Positions 8,395-17,894 of a stretch of 39,000 nucleotides of DNA are shown one piece after another; position 1 is the stretch's first letter; each line of letters begins with the position of its first letter. Origin of the DNA: Saprospirales bacterium (lineage in GTDB: Bacteria; Bacteroidota; Bacteroidia; Chitinophagales; Saprospiraceae); assembly GCA_007693915.1 (NCBI GenBank), contig RECS01000066.1:1-39000 (forward strand). Reading direction: 5' to 3'. A model generated the notes under the pieces. That model saw nothing but the letters and a program-made list of their open reading frames with translations, did no database searches and was not told the DNA's origin. The translations under genes were made by a program, and so were the position numbers.

Positions 8395-9039
8395 ATGATT
8401 AAACTGTATTTGGGCATAGCCCTGATTTTGGTCTCTTTTGCAGCCGGAATCATTATAACGCATCAATGGCATACAAGCAAGCATTCAGCACTTATTTCTG
8501 AAGAGAGTTCGATTGTTATTACGGAAAAAATCAATAAAGTCCTTAAGCTAACCGCCGTTGAGGCACATTTTTCGGAAATATATGACTACAAGGATTATTA
8601 CCGATGGGATTGGGCACCTTTTAGAAAAAAAGTTTTGATAAGGGTGAATGCAAGAGTTTCTGCCGGCTTTGATTTTGAGTCCAATAATATAAATCTTGAT
8701 GAAACTGAACGGAAAGTATTTATCACACATCCCGGACCACCATCAATTTTATCCATTGATCACGATTTGGAGTATTATGATATTCAGCAGGGAGCATTTA
8801 ATAACTTTTCTGAGGCTGACTACAGTCGGTTACAGAGCAGTGCAAAAAATTTTATTTCTGCTGCCGCCAGCCAAAACAGACCCTTTTTCAAAAAAGCTAA
8901 TGAGCAATTGGATGATGTGTTTTCTACCCTTTCTGATGCTGTGTCACTTATGGGATGGGATTTAGTGATTATTGACTATGCACCACCAAAAGAAAATATT
9001 AAAGGTCCCTGGGATGAACTGGCATTGAGTTTTAAGTAG
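8395..9039 (+). CDS. DUF4230 family membrane-anchored protein
   Basis: 214 residues, with one N-terminal transmembrane segment (about residues 5-22) and the rest predicted outside the cytoplasm. The phrase VLKLTAVEAHFSEIYDYKDYY followed by a strand phrase (KVLIRVNARVSAGFDF) is the signature of DUF4230, in which a membrane anchor carries a beta-rich domain near SLV-type conserved repeats. The C-terminal part is helical and then ends in a short beta segment (MGWDLVIIDYAPP). Function of the family is unknown. It follows the DUF3108 gene by 10 bases on the same strand. I am fairly confident of the family and give no functional claim. Confidence 0.75.
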   Translation: MIKLYLGIALILVSFAAGIIITHQWHTSKHSALISEESSIVITEKINKVLKLTAVEAHFSEIYDYKDYYRWDWAPFRKKVLIRVNARVSAGFDFESNNINLDETERKVFITHPGPPSILSIDHDLEYYDIQQGAFNNFSEADYSRLQSSAKNFISAAASQNRPFFKKANEQLDDVFSTLSDAVSLMGWDLVIIDYAPPKENIKGPWDELALSFK

Positions 9040-9223
9040 AATTATTGACCCTTTCCCTTATTTCAAGTTCCCCTCGAAAATCCAGTCTTCCCATGTTTTT
9101 TGAAAAAAACACTAATTCTTAAAGCGTAAATCAGAAAAAAACTTAATCTTAGCCTAAAATTAGTTAAGTCTTAGGGGCTTTGTGCAACTACAGCTTTTTT
9201 AAAACACTAAAATAGGGCAAGGT

Positions 9224-10600
9224 ATGAAGTTTAAAATGCCGCACACGCTTGCGTTGTTATTTTTTTTAATGATTATTGCATTGGTTGCAACTTGGATTAT
9301 TCCTCAGGGTCAGTTCCAAACAGCAGTTAATGAACAGGGTAGGGACATGGTTGTTCCCGGTTCTTATGAGATTAATGATGAACACAATTATCTCAATCCG
9401 ATATTTCTTTTTACTGCTATTCCCCGGGCATTTGCTGATGCGCAGGCCATCATTTTTTTCCTTTTCATTATTGGTGGAGTGCTAGCAATTATAAGGCATA
9501 CGGGAACTATTGATGCACTTTTGGGACGCTTACTGGAAAAAATGGGCAGCAGACCAGCTTCCTTAATTTTTATTGTAATACTGGTTTTTGCAATAGCCTC
9601 AAGTATCATGGGGGCTTCTGCTGAATATATACCCTTTATTTTGATACTGGTAGCCATGTGCAGGGCAATGAATCTGGATAGCATGACGGCTGTTGGAATT
9701 ATAGTAGCCGGCTATGGTGTGGGGTACGGGACGGCAGCATTTAATCAGTATACTGTTGTTGTTGCTAATCCTATAGCCGGTCTTGACCCTTATTCAGGGT
9801 GGCCGCTTCGAATGGCGATTCTATTTCCATTTGCTATGATTGCCGGGCATCATGTCTGGAAGTATGCAGGCAAAGTAAAGAAAGATCCTTCAAAAAGTTT
9901 TATGTTCAATATAGATCCCCCTCCCGGAGGTGAGCCCCCAAAAGAGTATCCAGGACTGAAATGGAGCCATATCGCAATTGTACTTGGTTTTTTATCTGCT
10001 TTGGGGATTGCTGTGTGGGGGATAGCTACAAAAGGATGGTATCTTTATGAACTTGGAGCAGCTTTTCTAATTGTAGGTATTTTTACTGCTGTTATAGGTA
10101 AAATGGGCCCAAGTCTAATGGCTGAAAAATTCATCTCAGGAGCAAAAGATTTAGTTGAAACTGCACTTTTGGTTGGTGTAGCGCGAGGTATAGCACTAAT
10201 TATGGAAGACGGTGAAATTCTCCACACCATAGTTCACGCACTCTCAGTTCCACTTTCTCAGGTTGGACCCGAAATAGCGGGTGTTGGGATGATGGTGATG
10301 CAAACCATATTGAACCTTTTTATTCCGTCAGGTAGTGGGCAGGCTTTTGTAACTATGCCCCTGATGGCACCCTTGGGCGATTTGGTAGGTGTTCCGCGGC
10401 AGGTTGCTGTATTGGCCTTTCTGTTTGGTGATGGTTTTGCGAATATGTTGGTACCTACCAATGCAGTGTTGATGGGGATATTGGGAATGGCAGGTATTCC
10501 ATATGACAAATGGTTTAAATTTTGCCTGCCACTGCTACTGAAATTATTGGCTGCCGCCGCTGTAGTTATAGTGATTTCAATAGCCTTTATTTACACCTGA
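9224..10600 (+). CDS. YfcC family (DcuC-superfamily) membrane transporter
   Basis: 458 residues, almost entirely hydrophobic, with about 11-12 predicted transmembrane helices. Family features are the N-terminal KFKMPHTLALLFFLMIIAL segment, WIIPQGQF, a glycine/alanine-rich core (VAGYGVGYGTAAFNQYTVVVANPIAGL) and the late block IPSGSGQAFVTMPLMAPLGDLVG, followed by an LVPTNAVLMGILGMAGIPYDKW segment. These match the YfcC/C4-dicarboxylate anaerobic carrier group (ion transporter superfamily). Substrates in this group are poorly defined: dicarboxylates, amino acids or short peptides are possible. A sodium:solute symporter gene starts 11 bases after the stop, so both are probably transcribed together. 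About 184 non-coding bases precede it, with no clear promoter. Confidence 0.85.
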   Translation: MKFKMPHTLALLFFLMIIALVATWIIPQGQFQTAVNEQGRDMVVPGSYEINDEHNYLNPIFLFTAIPRAFADAQAIIFFLFIIGGVLAIIRHTGTIDALLGRLLEKMGSRPASLIFIVILVFAIASSIMGASAEYIPFILILVAMCRAMNLDSMTAVGIIVAGYGVGYGTAAFNQYTVVVANPIAGLDPYSGWPLRMAILFPFAMIAGHHVWKYAGKVKKDPSKSFMFNIDPPPGGEPPKEYPGLKWSHIAIVLGFLSALGIAVWGIATKGWYLYELGAAFLIVGIFTAVIGKMGPSLMAEKFISGAKDLVETALLVGVARGIALIMEDGEILHTIVHALSVPLSQVGPEIAGVGMMVMQTILNLFIPSGSGQAFVTMPLMAPLGDLVGVPRQVAVLAFLFGDGFANMLVPTNAVLMGILGMAGIPYDKWFKFCLPLLLKLLAAAAVVIVISIAFIYT

Positions 10601-10611
10601 TTGAAGCATTT

Positions 10612-12096
10612 ATGAATATTTTTTTTATTGTAGTACTGCTCTATCTGGCACTTTTGATGACCATTTCAATAGTCAAAAGCAGAACCATATCAGGACAAGA
10701 GGATTTTATGGTAGCAGGCAGGTCAGTTCCAACTTATAAGTTAGTAGGCACCTTACTGTGTACATGGATTGGTTCCGGAAGTCTTTTGGCTGGCGCAGGT
10801 CTGGCTGCTCAGGTGGGCCTTTCTGAATTGTGGATGGCTGCTGGTGCATGGGTAGGGATAGTCTTTGTTTATTTTCTGGCCGGTCGGGTAAGACGGATAG
10901 CTCAATATACCATTCCCGATATCCTGGAGCTCCGGTACAATAAATGGGCGCGGATTCTAGGGACTATTGCGATTGTTGTCGCCTATACTACCATCGTCGG
11001 CTATCAATTCAGAGGAGGAGGTTTTGTATTGAATTTGGTAGCTGACATACCTGAATGGCTAGGTGTTATTTTAACAGCAGCTTTTATTATTGCCTTTACT
11101 GCATTTGCAGGTATGCTTTCTATTGTTTCTGTAGATATCATCAATGGCGCAGTAATTACTATTGCCATACTATTGGCTGTTCCACTAGTCTTTAGCAATC
11201 TTGGAGGCGTTGAATATATTAGTGCAAATATTGATCCTGAGTTTTTTACAGTTCTGGGAGGACATAACTGGATATGGGTGATGGGCGTGTTTTTCCCGAC
11301 CTTTCTATTGCTTTTGGGTGAATCCAATATGTACCAGAAGTTTTTCTCCGCTAAATCTGAGAAATCTGCTAAATCTGCTGTGATGTGGTGGGTGGTTGGA
11401 ACCATTATTATAGAAACAGCTATAGCCTCGTTGGCTATTTTGGCTTTTAGCTATTTTAATGGCTTGGGAGCGGAAAGCAGTTTTTTCCTCGCTACTGAGG
11501 ATAGCGAAAAGATTATCTTACATACAGCGAGATATGGTGCTGAGGTTGGGATACCAATTCTTGCCGGTCTATTGTTAATTTGTGCGGCTGTTGCTATAAT
11601 TACATCAACAGGAAACAGCTTTTTGCTCGCTCCGTCTACCAATTTGACAAGAGATATTTATCAACGCTTTATCAATCCTACCGCCGGAGAACACAAAATT
11701 GTTTTTTTCCAGAGGTTGATGGTGCTCTTATTGGGGGTATTTGCCTATTTGTTGCTTACACAATTCAGGACGATTCTGGATATGGCATTTACTGCATATA
11801 CTATGGTGGGTGCAGGTCTGACCCCGGCACTATTAGCTGCTTTTTTGTGGAAAAGGGTAACTACAGCAGGCGGTGTTGCTTCTATCGCTTCCGGCATGGG
11901 AGTGACTTTGTTGATTACTATTATCAATTCTTTGTCAGAGGCGCCCTTATTAGCTGCAAGTTATATTATTTTACCGGCAGCAGGAGTATCTATAGCAGCG
12001 TTGATAATCGTTTCCTTACTCACCAAAGAGGATGGACCTGAAAAATGGGGTAAGTTTTACGAAAGTAAAGACACCCAATTATCGAACTCTGGTTGA
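10612..12096 (+). CDS. sodium:solute symporter (SSS) family protein
   Basis: 494 residues from the ATG at 10612. Earlier in-frame TTG codons overlap the upstream gene and would add 30 hydrophilic residues, which is unlikely. About 13 transmembrane helices are expected. Family signs include the first-helix exit (SGQEDFMVAGRSVP), the early glycine-rich helix (LLCTWIGSGSLLAGAGLA), a YTIPDILELRYN loop and the later STGNSFLLAPSTNLTRDIYQ block, which corresponds to the LeuT-fold sodium site region. It takes up an organic solute with sodium; the substrate cannot be assigned. It lies 11 bases behind the YfcC-type transporter and ends 24 bases before the convergent surA-like gene. Confidence 0.88.
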   Translation: MNIFFIVVLLYLALLMTISIVKSRTISGQEDFMVAGRSVPTYKLVGTLLCTWIGSGSLLAGAGLAAQVGLSELWMAAGAWVGIVFVYFLAGRVRRIAQYTIPDILELRYNKWARILGTIAIVVAYTTIVGYQFRGGGFVLNLVADIPEWLGVILTAAFIIAFTAFAGMLSIVSVDIINGAVITIAILLAVPLVFSNLGGVEYISANIDPEFFTVLGGHNWIWVMGVFFPTFLLLLGESNMYQKFFSAKSEKSAKSAVMWWVVGTIIIETAIASLAILAFSYFNGLGAESSFFLATEDSEKIILHTARYGAEVGIPILAGLLLICAAVAIITSTGNSFLLAPSTNLTRDIYQRFINPTAGEHKIVFFQRLMVLLLGVFAYLLLTQFRTILDMAFTAYTMVGAGLTPALLAAFLWKRVTTAGGVASIASGMGVTLLITIINSLSEAPLLAASYIILPAAGVSIAALIIVSLLTKEDGPEKWGKFYESKDTQLSNSG

Positions 12097-12120
12097 TAAT
12101 ATTCAGGATTTCAAACGCCA

Positions 12121-13509
12121 TTAAGGTCTTCTGGTGATGTCTGACTCAGATAGCCAAAACTCTATATTCGGACAAGAGTGAAAGCTTTTGTCAATCCTGA
12201 TGTAGGTGCCTGAAAGTTTATCCAGTAGCCACTCATTAAATTGAGTTGCACGCTTGTATTCAGTTGCCATGTCCTTAATTTTGGCAAAATCTTCCTGTAA
12301 ATTAGCGCGGTGAGGACGGGTTCTGGAAAGCAGTTTAAATATTTTATAAACGGTTTCTCCACTTCTGTCTCTGAACTCAACTACATCAGATATTTCGCCA
12401 ACCTCTAGATCGAAGATTGCGAAATAGATATCCGGATCGAGTTCCCCTACCTCAAAAAAGGTATTGCCTGTAGCATTGTTTACTACCCTTCCGCCATTGC
12501 TGTAGGATTGTACCTGATCATTACCAAAAATTCTAACTGCACTTTCATATGGAATACTGTCTCTTAGAATAATGTTGCGTACACTGTCCAGATGGTTCTT
12601 AGCCAATAGCAAATCGTCTGAAGTAATTCTTGGATGGATAAGGATGTGTTTGGCATTTACGCTATTTCCTCGCCTTTCTAATAGTTTAATGATGTGATAA
12701 CCAAACTCAGTTTCTATAGGATCAGAAATCTCTCCCGCTTCCAGATTATATACTGTCGCTTCAAATTCAGGAACAAAAGTTCCACGGCTTTGCCATCCCA
12801 GGCTTCCTCCCATCCTTGCTGAACCGGGATCGTCAGAAAATGTTCTGGCTAACTCTTCAAAGGTTCTTTCTCCACTGATAATTTGATTTCGCAAATCTGT
12901 TATCCTGTTCAATGCACGATCCTTCTCTTCCTGATTGGCTTTGGGAACAATTACTAATTCCGAGATCTGAACTTCTGAGTTGTAAAACGGCAAACTATCT
13001 CTTGGAATACTATTGAAAAATTCTATAACTTCAGAAGGGGTCGCCCTTACATCAGCCATTACTCGCATTTGCATCCTTTCTGCTAAAATTTGATTTTTAA
13101 GAGAGGGTCGCTGATCTTCTTTTACTTCTTCCGGGGTCATTCCGTATTCATTTTTGAACATTTCCCGGTCATTTCCCATCATTGCCAGTATCCTGTCAAT
13201 TCTGGCATCTAATTGCAAGTCAACTTCTTCATTAGATACAACCACACTGTCCAAGTGAGCTTGATTTACTAAAAGACTCTGAGCCAACCTGTCCTCCAAG
13301 AGCATACACCTGGTTTCTAATGGATGTACTTCCCGAGGATAGGTTTCTTTAATGTAGCTGTATTGCAATTCAATTTCTGAAAGCAGAATAAATTCGCCAC
13401 CAACCTGTGCCACTACTTTATCTAATAATTTGGATTCCTGGGCATGGATCATATTAAGGAAGCCAAATGAAAAGATAAGGGTTATAAGGGTTAATTGTAT
13501 GATTTTCAT
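12121..13509 (-). CDS. SurA-like periplasmic peptidyl-prolyl isomerase/chaperone
   Basis: 462 residues with a signal peptide (hydrophobic about residues 4-18, cleavage near HAQ). The order is that of SurA: an N-terminal chaperone module starting LLDKVVAQVGGEFILLSEIELQ (about 28-49), one convincing parvulin domain (about 180-278, with EELARTFSDDPGSARMGGSLGW and EFGYHIIKL), and a second weaker parvulin-like domain (about 285-395, starting NAKHILIHP). SurA escorts nascent outer-membrane barrels to BAM. It is the last gene of a three-gene operon; its ATG overlaps the stop of the preceding lipoprotein gene by four bases (ATGA), so translation is probably coupled. The second domain lacks the usual glycine-rich signature and may be non-catalytic. 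Confidence 0.9.
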   Translation of the reverse strand: MKIIQLTLITLIFSFGFLNMIHAQESKLLDKVVAQVGGEFILLSEIELQYSYIKETYPREVHPLETRCMLLEDRLAQSLLVNQAHLDSVVVSNEEVDLQLDARIDRILAMMGNDREMFKNEYGMTPEEVKEDQRPSLKNQILAERMQMRVMADVRATPSEVIEFFNSIPRDSLPFYNSEVQISELVIVPKANQEEKDRALNRITDLRNQIISGERTFEELARTFSDDPGSARMGGSLGWQSRGTFVPEFEATVYNLEAGEISDPIETEFGYHIIKLLERRGNSVNAKHILIHPRITSDDLLLAKNHLDSVRNIILRDSIPYESAVRIFGNDQVQSYSNGGRVVNNATGNTFFEVGELDPDIYFAIFDLEVGEISDVVEFRDRSGETVYKIFKLLSRTRPHRANLQEDFAKIKDMATEYKRATQFNEWLLDKLSGTYIRIDKSFHSCPNIEFWLSESDITRRP

Positions 13510-14375
13510 TGATAATGTATTTTTATTTGTTGGTTTCTAATGTTTCTTTCAAAAAGTTCATTTCTGATTTCTGAAATTTTTTGATTCCTTCTCTCGAGTA
13601 AAATGAGTTGTCTGATTTTATCTTCAACAATTTCAATTGGCATAATTTCTCCTTCATTAACTACATTTAGAACCTTGATGAAGTATCTTTGTCCCTCAAC
13701 AGTATAAGAGAACTCAAAGCCGGGGATAATATTATTACGGTTGAGTTGATTGTCTGTCAAATTATTAAATTCCTGAAAGTTATACCAAATGTAGGGGTTA
13801 GCTAACCATTCACCTTCATTAAGTTCTACTATTTCCTCTAAATCTCTATCCGAAATATCGGTTTTAAATACTTCATTTCTAAGGGGCCATATATTTGATC
13901 TCGATGCATCAAAACTGACAAATCGGGATCTGATCAACATACTTGAAGATAAGAATTGTTCCTGATTATTTTCATAAAAAGCTTCAATCTGATTTTTTAA
14001 GATAAGGGTATCTAGATTGTTGGATACCAGATTTTGCTCATAGTCCATTCGAATCAAAGCATCGCGGTAGTTCTGAACCAAGCGATCAATATTGGCATCT
14101 TGATTGGCAGTTTTTTCCGCCTCAATAGTCATTATCTGGTCTCTTAACCAACTATTGATGAAGGATTTGATAAGTCGTGTACTGTCTGCTGCTGATTTTG
14201 GACCATTAAACAAAAAAGAAATATCTTTTTCAAATAACTTTCGATCACCTGCCTCTGCTAAAAGTTCTCCTCTGTCTTCAGACACATTTTCAATTTTACA
14301 GGAAGTGAACAATAAGCTTACAAGGAAAATAAGCACGCTTAGTTGAATGAATTTTTTGAGATGTTTCTCCATCAT
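13506..14375 (-). CDS. SurA-N-like lipoprotein, no PPIase domain recognised
   Basis: 289 residues from the ATG at 14375 (a second ATG follows immediately). Starts further upstream would put 23 extra residues before the signal and overlap the previous gene. The N-terminus is a lipoprotein signal with hydrophobic residues 12-24 and the lipobox LLFTSC, C26 becoming the lipidated residue. The mature part is helical and charged, with an early segment LLAEAGDRKLFEKDISFLF reminiscent of the first strand and helix of SurA/PpiC proteins, but no parvulin signature (no GGSLGW- or GYHIIK-like motif). It lies between two PpiC/SurA genes and overlaps the downstream one by four bases, so it probably works with them as an outer-membrane-anchored chaperone. 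That role is inferred from context. Confidence 0.75.
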   Translation of the reverse strand: MMEKHLKKFIQLSVLIFLVSLLFTSCKIENVSEDRGELLAEAGDRKLFEKDISFLFNGPKSAADSTRLIKSFINSWLRDQIMTIEAEKTANQDANIDRLVQNYRDALIRMDYEQNLVSNNLDTLILKNQIEAFYENNQEQFLSSSMLIRSRFVSFDASRSNIWPLRNEVFKTDISDRDLEEIVELNEGEWLANPYIWYNFQEFNNLTDNQLNRNNIIPGFEFSYTVEGQRYFIKVLNVVNEGEIMPIEIVEDKIRQLILLERRNQKISEIRNELFERNIRNQQIKIHYQ

Positions 14376-14416
14376 ACCTTTATTAACCCTCTTTATATGA
14401 AGCCCCTGCACTAAAG

Positions 14417-16384
14417 TTATTTTTTCCAGGATTGTACCATCCATAAAAAGACGTCCTCATCGATGTAAGTCTTATACATTGCAGTTAATTTCTCCATCCA
14501 TTGCTTTTCAAGAAGATTTTGGTAATCTGCTATAACAAAACCTCGTGATTGTTCTAAGGTTCTTGGTTGCGGCGGAATAATATCTTTAATAATTGCTAGC
14601 CAGTGCCCCTCATCGTCTTCATTACTCTGTATTTCAGAAATAAAATCATCCTTGAACTCAAGATAGTCGGGAAGTCTTGGTTCAAAGTATTGATTCTCAC
14701 TTGTAGCAAGCGAAACACCTCTTCTTCCATCAAATCTATTGATTAATCTTTCTACTGAATTGTTTTTTAGGTAGTTAGCTATTCTTTCAAGTTGTCTTTC
14801 ATCGGCACCATTGATTTCAATGTAGCTTACCTTAGCAGCAGCATCAGTATAGTAGTTTTCCTGGTTTTCATTGAAAAAGTTTCTCAAGCCCGTACTATCC
14901 TGTGTAGCCTTGTCCCAAACTTTCATTCGGGTGATTTCGAAAAGGAGGATCCCCTCCTCATACTCCCTCATTAAGGATCGAAAAACCGGATATTTATCCT
15001 CAAGAATCGATTCATAATGTATTATGGCAGCATCCGACCGATAACTGTCATATATCTCCTTTACAGAAGCTTCAATGTCTGAATCTCTGCTCATTCTAAG
15101 TCTTTGTCGAGTATTCCTTCTTAGGTGTTCTGCAAACTCCGAGAGTTGGTAGGTTTTTTCTCCCATTGAAAAAAGTGCTCCATCTTCCAGATCTTCCGGC
15201 ACCCTCCATCTGTAGGTAAAAAATTCATCTGTCAGTCCACTAATAAATGAGCCCATCAATTCTTTGTTAAGAGAATAGTCTGCATCTTCAAGAATTTGAT
15301 TGACCAGATTTTCCAATGCGATATCCTTTCTTTCTGAGTTTTCAATTTGCTGCGTAAGTAAGGGTTTCATTTTGTCAAAATCCTCAATTGGTCTTCGACT
15401 TATTCGCTGTATGAGGTGATATCCAAGCCTTGATCTAATGGGAGCTGAATAATCACCGTCGTTAGCCAATGCAAATGCAGCATCCTCAAAAGCCCTATCG
15501 AACATATTAATACCAATAAAGCCTATGTATCCACCTCGAGCTGCAGTTGATGCGTCTTCTGAAAAGCTCCTTGCTACATCTTCAAATGACTCCCCCTTTT
15601 GCAATTGTGTGATTGCATCTGAAATTTTATTCACTGCGTTTTCATCCGGCCCTTCCGGATTACTTGTACGAACGAGGATTTGAGCAACTTCTACTTCACC
15701 TCTTGCTTTTCTCTTATCGTTTACCTTAACTAGGTGGTATCCCATTCTTGTTCTGATGGGCTCTGATAGCTGTCCGACAGCAGTATTATAGGCTGCTTTT
15801 TCCAATTCATAAAAACCATCCGGTAATGGTGCTGTAATGTATCCAATATTTCCCCCGTTCCGATCAACAGCCGGATCTTGCGAGTGCTTTTTGGCAAACT
15901 CACTGAAAGATTCAGCCTCTTTTAATTTTTTGCGCAGATCGTTTATTTTTTCATAAGCTGCCTGAGTGGTTTCTTCATTGGCATCAGCATCTATTGCGAT
16001 CAGTATATGGCTGATGTTGACATCAAATTGCTTTCTTTCAAATAGTTCTTCAACCAACCTTTTGTTGATCTCCTCATTCATCAAAAAAGTTCTTGATAAT
16101 TGCCTTCTATACCCTTCAAGTTCTTCATTTAATGAAGGTAGCGTGTCAATTTGAAGTTCACGGGCACGAATGACCTTTTTCTTAAAATTGACATACAAAT
16201 CCAGATATTCTCTGGCATCAGCTTTGTCCACGGTTTCAAGACCGGGATTATTTTTCTTATAAATGTATTCGAATTCATCTACAGTAATTTCATACTCATC
16301 TACAAAGAACAAAATTTCTGAACTTTGAGCAAATAGGTACTGAAAGGAAAACGCAATCAGAATGATAAAAGAAAATGTCTTCAT
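14417..16384 (-). CDS. periplasmic PpiC/SurA-type peptidyl-prolyl isomerase with two parvulin domains
   Basis: 655 residues from the ATG at 16384; a TTG directly upstream is in frame but less likely. Signal peptide about residues 3-19 (cleavage near LFAQ). After an N-terminal helical module (residues 21-118) come two parvulin domains: about 121-222 (DVNISHILIA, HSQDPAVDRNGGNIGYI, RMGYHLVKV) and about 230-340 (VEVAQILV, FSEDASTAARGGYIGFI, RLGYHLIQR). The last 300 residues resemble no domain I recognise and contain further helices. It should act in the periplasm on unfolded envelope proteins. It is first in the operon, 41 bases ahead of the lipoprotein gene, and a candidate -7 box lies just upstream. 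Confidence 0.9.
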   Translation of the reverse strand: MKTFSFIILIAFSFQYLFAQSSEILFFVDEYEITVDEFEYIYKKNNPGLETVDKADAREYLDLYVNFKKKVIRARELQIDTLPSLNEELEGYRRQLSRTFLMNEEINKRLVEELFERKQFDVNISHILIAIDADANEETTQAAYEKINDLRKKLKEAESFSEFAKKHSQDPAVDRNGGNIGYITAPLPDGFYELEKAAYNTAVGQLSEPIRTRMGYHLVKVNDKRKARGEVEVAQILVRTSNPEGPDENAVNKISDAITQLQKGESFEDVARSFSEDASTAARGGYIGFIGINMFDRAFEDAAFALANDGDYSAPIRSRLGYHLIQRISRRPIEDFDKMKPLLTQQIENSERKDIALENLVNQILEDADYSLNKELMGSFISGLTDEFFTYRWRVPEDLEDGALFSMGEKTYQLSEFAEHLRRNTRQRLRMSRDSDIEASVKEIYDSYRSDAAIIHYESILEDKYPVFRSLMREYEEGILLFEITRMKVWDKATQDSTGLRNFFNENQENYYTDAAAKVSYIEINGADERQLERIANYLKNNSVERLINRFDGRRGVSLATSENQYFEPRLPDYLEFKDDFISEIQSNEDDEGHWLAIIKDIIPPQPRTLEQSRGFVIADYQNLLEKQWMEKLTAMYKTYIDEDVFLWMVQSWKK

Positions 16385-16410
16385 CAATAGTTAGTTTGTT
16401 TTAAGAGGTG

Positions 16411-16418
16411 CAAAATTA
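16411..16418 (-). promoter_or_regulatory. candidate -7 element for the three-gene chaperone operon
   Basis: On the - strand this reads TAATTTTG, matching TAnnTTTG, about 27 bases before the ATG at 16384. The nearest upstream TTG on the - strand (16435-16433) is only 14 bases away, shorter than the usual 19 or so, so the -33 half is doubtful. Confidence 0.35.
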
Positions 16419-16613
16419 GTAATTTTTAACTGCAAAGTAATTGCCTGCCAAATAAATCGTAATTCGAAAGAACTCAAACTCTGAGAACCGAATGAAAGCC
16501 AATGATTTTATTCCGGGTTTTTAACGCTTCAAAGTTGTTTTTTATATGCAAAACCCTTTATTTTTCAAGGAAGAAATTTGTAGTTGTTTAAAGTGGATTT
16601 TGAGTGAATCAGA

Positions 16614-17894
16614 TTAAGCTTTATCGATCAGATCTTTTCCAATGTCTTTTCTGTAATAGATTTTGTCAAAACATATCTTATTCATTTCTCTGTAACAATT
16701 ATTTATTGCTTCCTCTAGATTTTCGCCTGGGCAACTTATGGCGAGAACCCGACCCCCTGATGTAAGTGTTTTTCCACCTAGGAGCTGTGTGCCTGCGTGA
16801 AAAACATTATCGTGATTAAGTTTTTCCAATCCAAAAATTTCTTTTCCCTTTTGATAATCATTAGGATAGCCACCTGAGGCTGCAATAACCGCAACTCGTA
16901 CCCCTCCTTCAGTTGCCACCGTTTTGTTCAATAAATTACCGTCAATTGCGTCAATAATTAAATCCAGAAGATCAGAACGCAATCTGGGAATAACCACCTG
17001 TGTTTCAGGGTCACCCATTCGGCAGTTATATTCGATAACTTTGGCTTGCCCTTCACAAAGGATTAAACCGAAGAACAAAAATCCAGTATAGGGTATATGC
17101 TCTTTTTTCAAACCGTCAATCGTAGGCTGTACTATATGGTCAACTACCTGTTTTTCCAGCTGTTCATCAAAAAAAGGAACCGGGGATACTGCCCCCATAC
17201 CTCCTGTGTTGGGACCTGTATCGTTTTCGCCAACTCTTTTGTAGTCTTTAGCTTCCGGAAGCAGCGCAAAATTTTTACCATCTGTCAATGCAAAAACAGA
17301 AAATTCAACACCATCAAGGAATTCCTCAATAACTACCTTAGATGAGGCAGCACCAAATTTTCCTTCTAGCATTTCCTTCAACTGTTCTTTAGCTTCATTG
17401 CGATCTTGAATTATTAAAACTCCCTTACCTGCTGCTAGTCCATCAGCTTTTAATACATATGGACCTTCACTGTTCTCGATGTAATTCAATCCTTCAGAAA
17501 GATTGGAAAGCTCAATTTCAAGAAAGGCTGCCGTGGGGATTTTGTATTTTTTCATAAAAGCCTTCGCAAAACTTTTACTGCCCTCTAATCTTGCTCCGGC
17601 ACCTCCGGGGCCAAGTACTTTAAGATGTGATAACTCCGCGTCACTTGAAAGGCGATCGGCAAGTCCATCAACTAATGGCGCCTCAGGGCCGATAATAACA
17701 ACTCTTATTTCATTTTTTTGGATAAAAAGCCTGAGTGCATCATAATCTTTATAATCTATATTGATGTTGCTCCCGTATAAAAGAGTTCCTGCATTGCCAG
17801 GTGAAAAGAAAACTTTGCCGGATTTTTGACTTTTTTTAATTGCCTTACCTAATGCATGCTCACGTCCCCCACTCCCAAGTATCAGAATATTCAT
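16614..17894 (-). CDS. purD: phosphoribosylamine-glycine ligase (GAR synthetase)
   Basis: 426 residues, the normal full length. It carries the N-terminal GSGGREHAL loop (residues 7-15), the ATP-grasp lid (KADGLAAGKGV, 149-159), DTGPNTGGMGA (225-235) and the metal-binding segment IEYNCRMGDPETQ (287-299, with E288 and N290 the expected magnesium ligands). PurD joins phosphoribosylamine to glycine with ATP in step two of purine synthesis, in the cytoplasm. It is a single-gene unit here: the next gene downstream starts 230 bases away and ruvA diverges on the other side across about 258 bases. A weak -7-like TATCTTTA lies on the - strand at 17934-17927. Confidence 0.96.
   Translation of the reverse strand: MNILILGSGGREHALGKAIKKSQKSGKVFFSPGNAGTLLYGSNINIDYKDYDALRLFIQKNEIRVVIIGPEAPLVDGLADRLSSDAELSHLKVLGPGGAGARLEGSKSFAKAFMKKYKIPTAAFLEIELSNLSEGLNYIENSEGPYVLKADGLAAGKGVLIIQDRNEAKEQLKEMLEGKFGAASSKVVIEEFLDGVEFSVFALTDGKNFALLPEAKDYKRVGENDTGPNTGGMGAVSPVPFFDEQLEKQVVDHIVQPTIDGLKKEHIPYTGFLFFGLILCEGQAKVIEYNCRMGDPETQVVIPRLRSDLLDLIIDAIDGNLLNKTVATEGGVRVAVIAASGGYPNDYQKGKEIFGLEKLNHDNVFHAGTQLLGGKTLTSGGRVLAISCPGENLEEAINNCYREMNKICFDKIYYRKDIGKDLIDKA

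Noticed and set aside
11580-12041. 153-codon + strand frame inside the sodium:solute symporter gene
   Set aside because: It is a shifted-frame shadow rich in cysteine, tyrosine and arginine, with no recognisable family, inside a convincing membrane protein.
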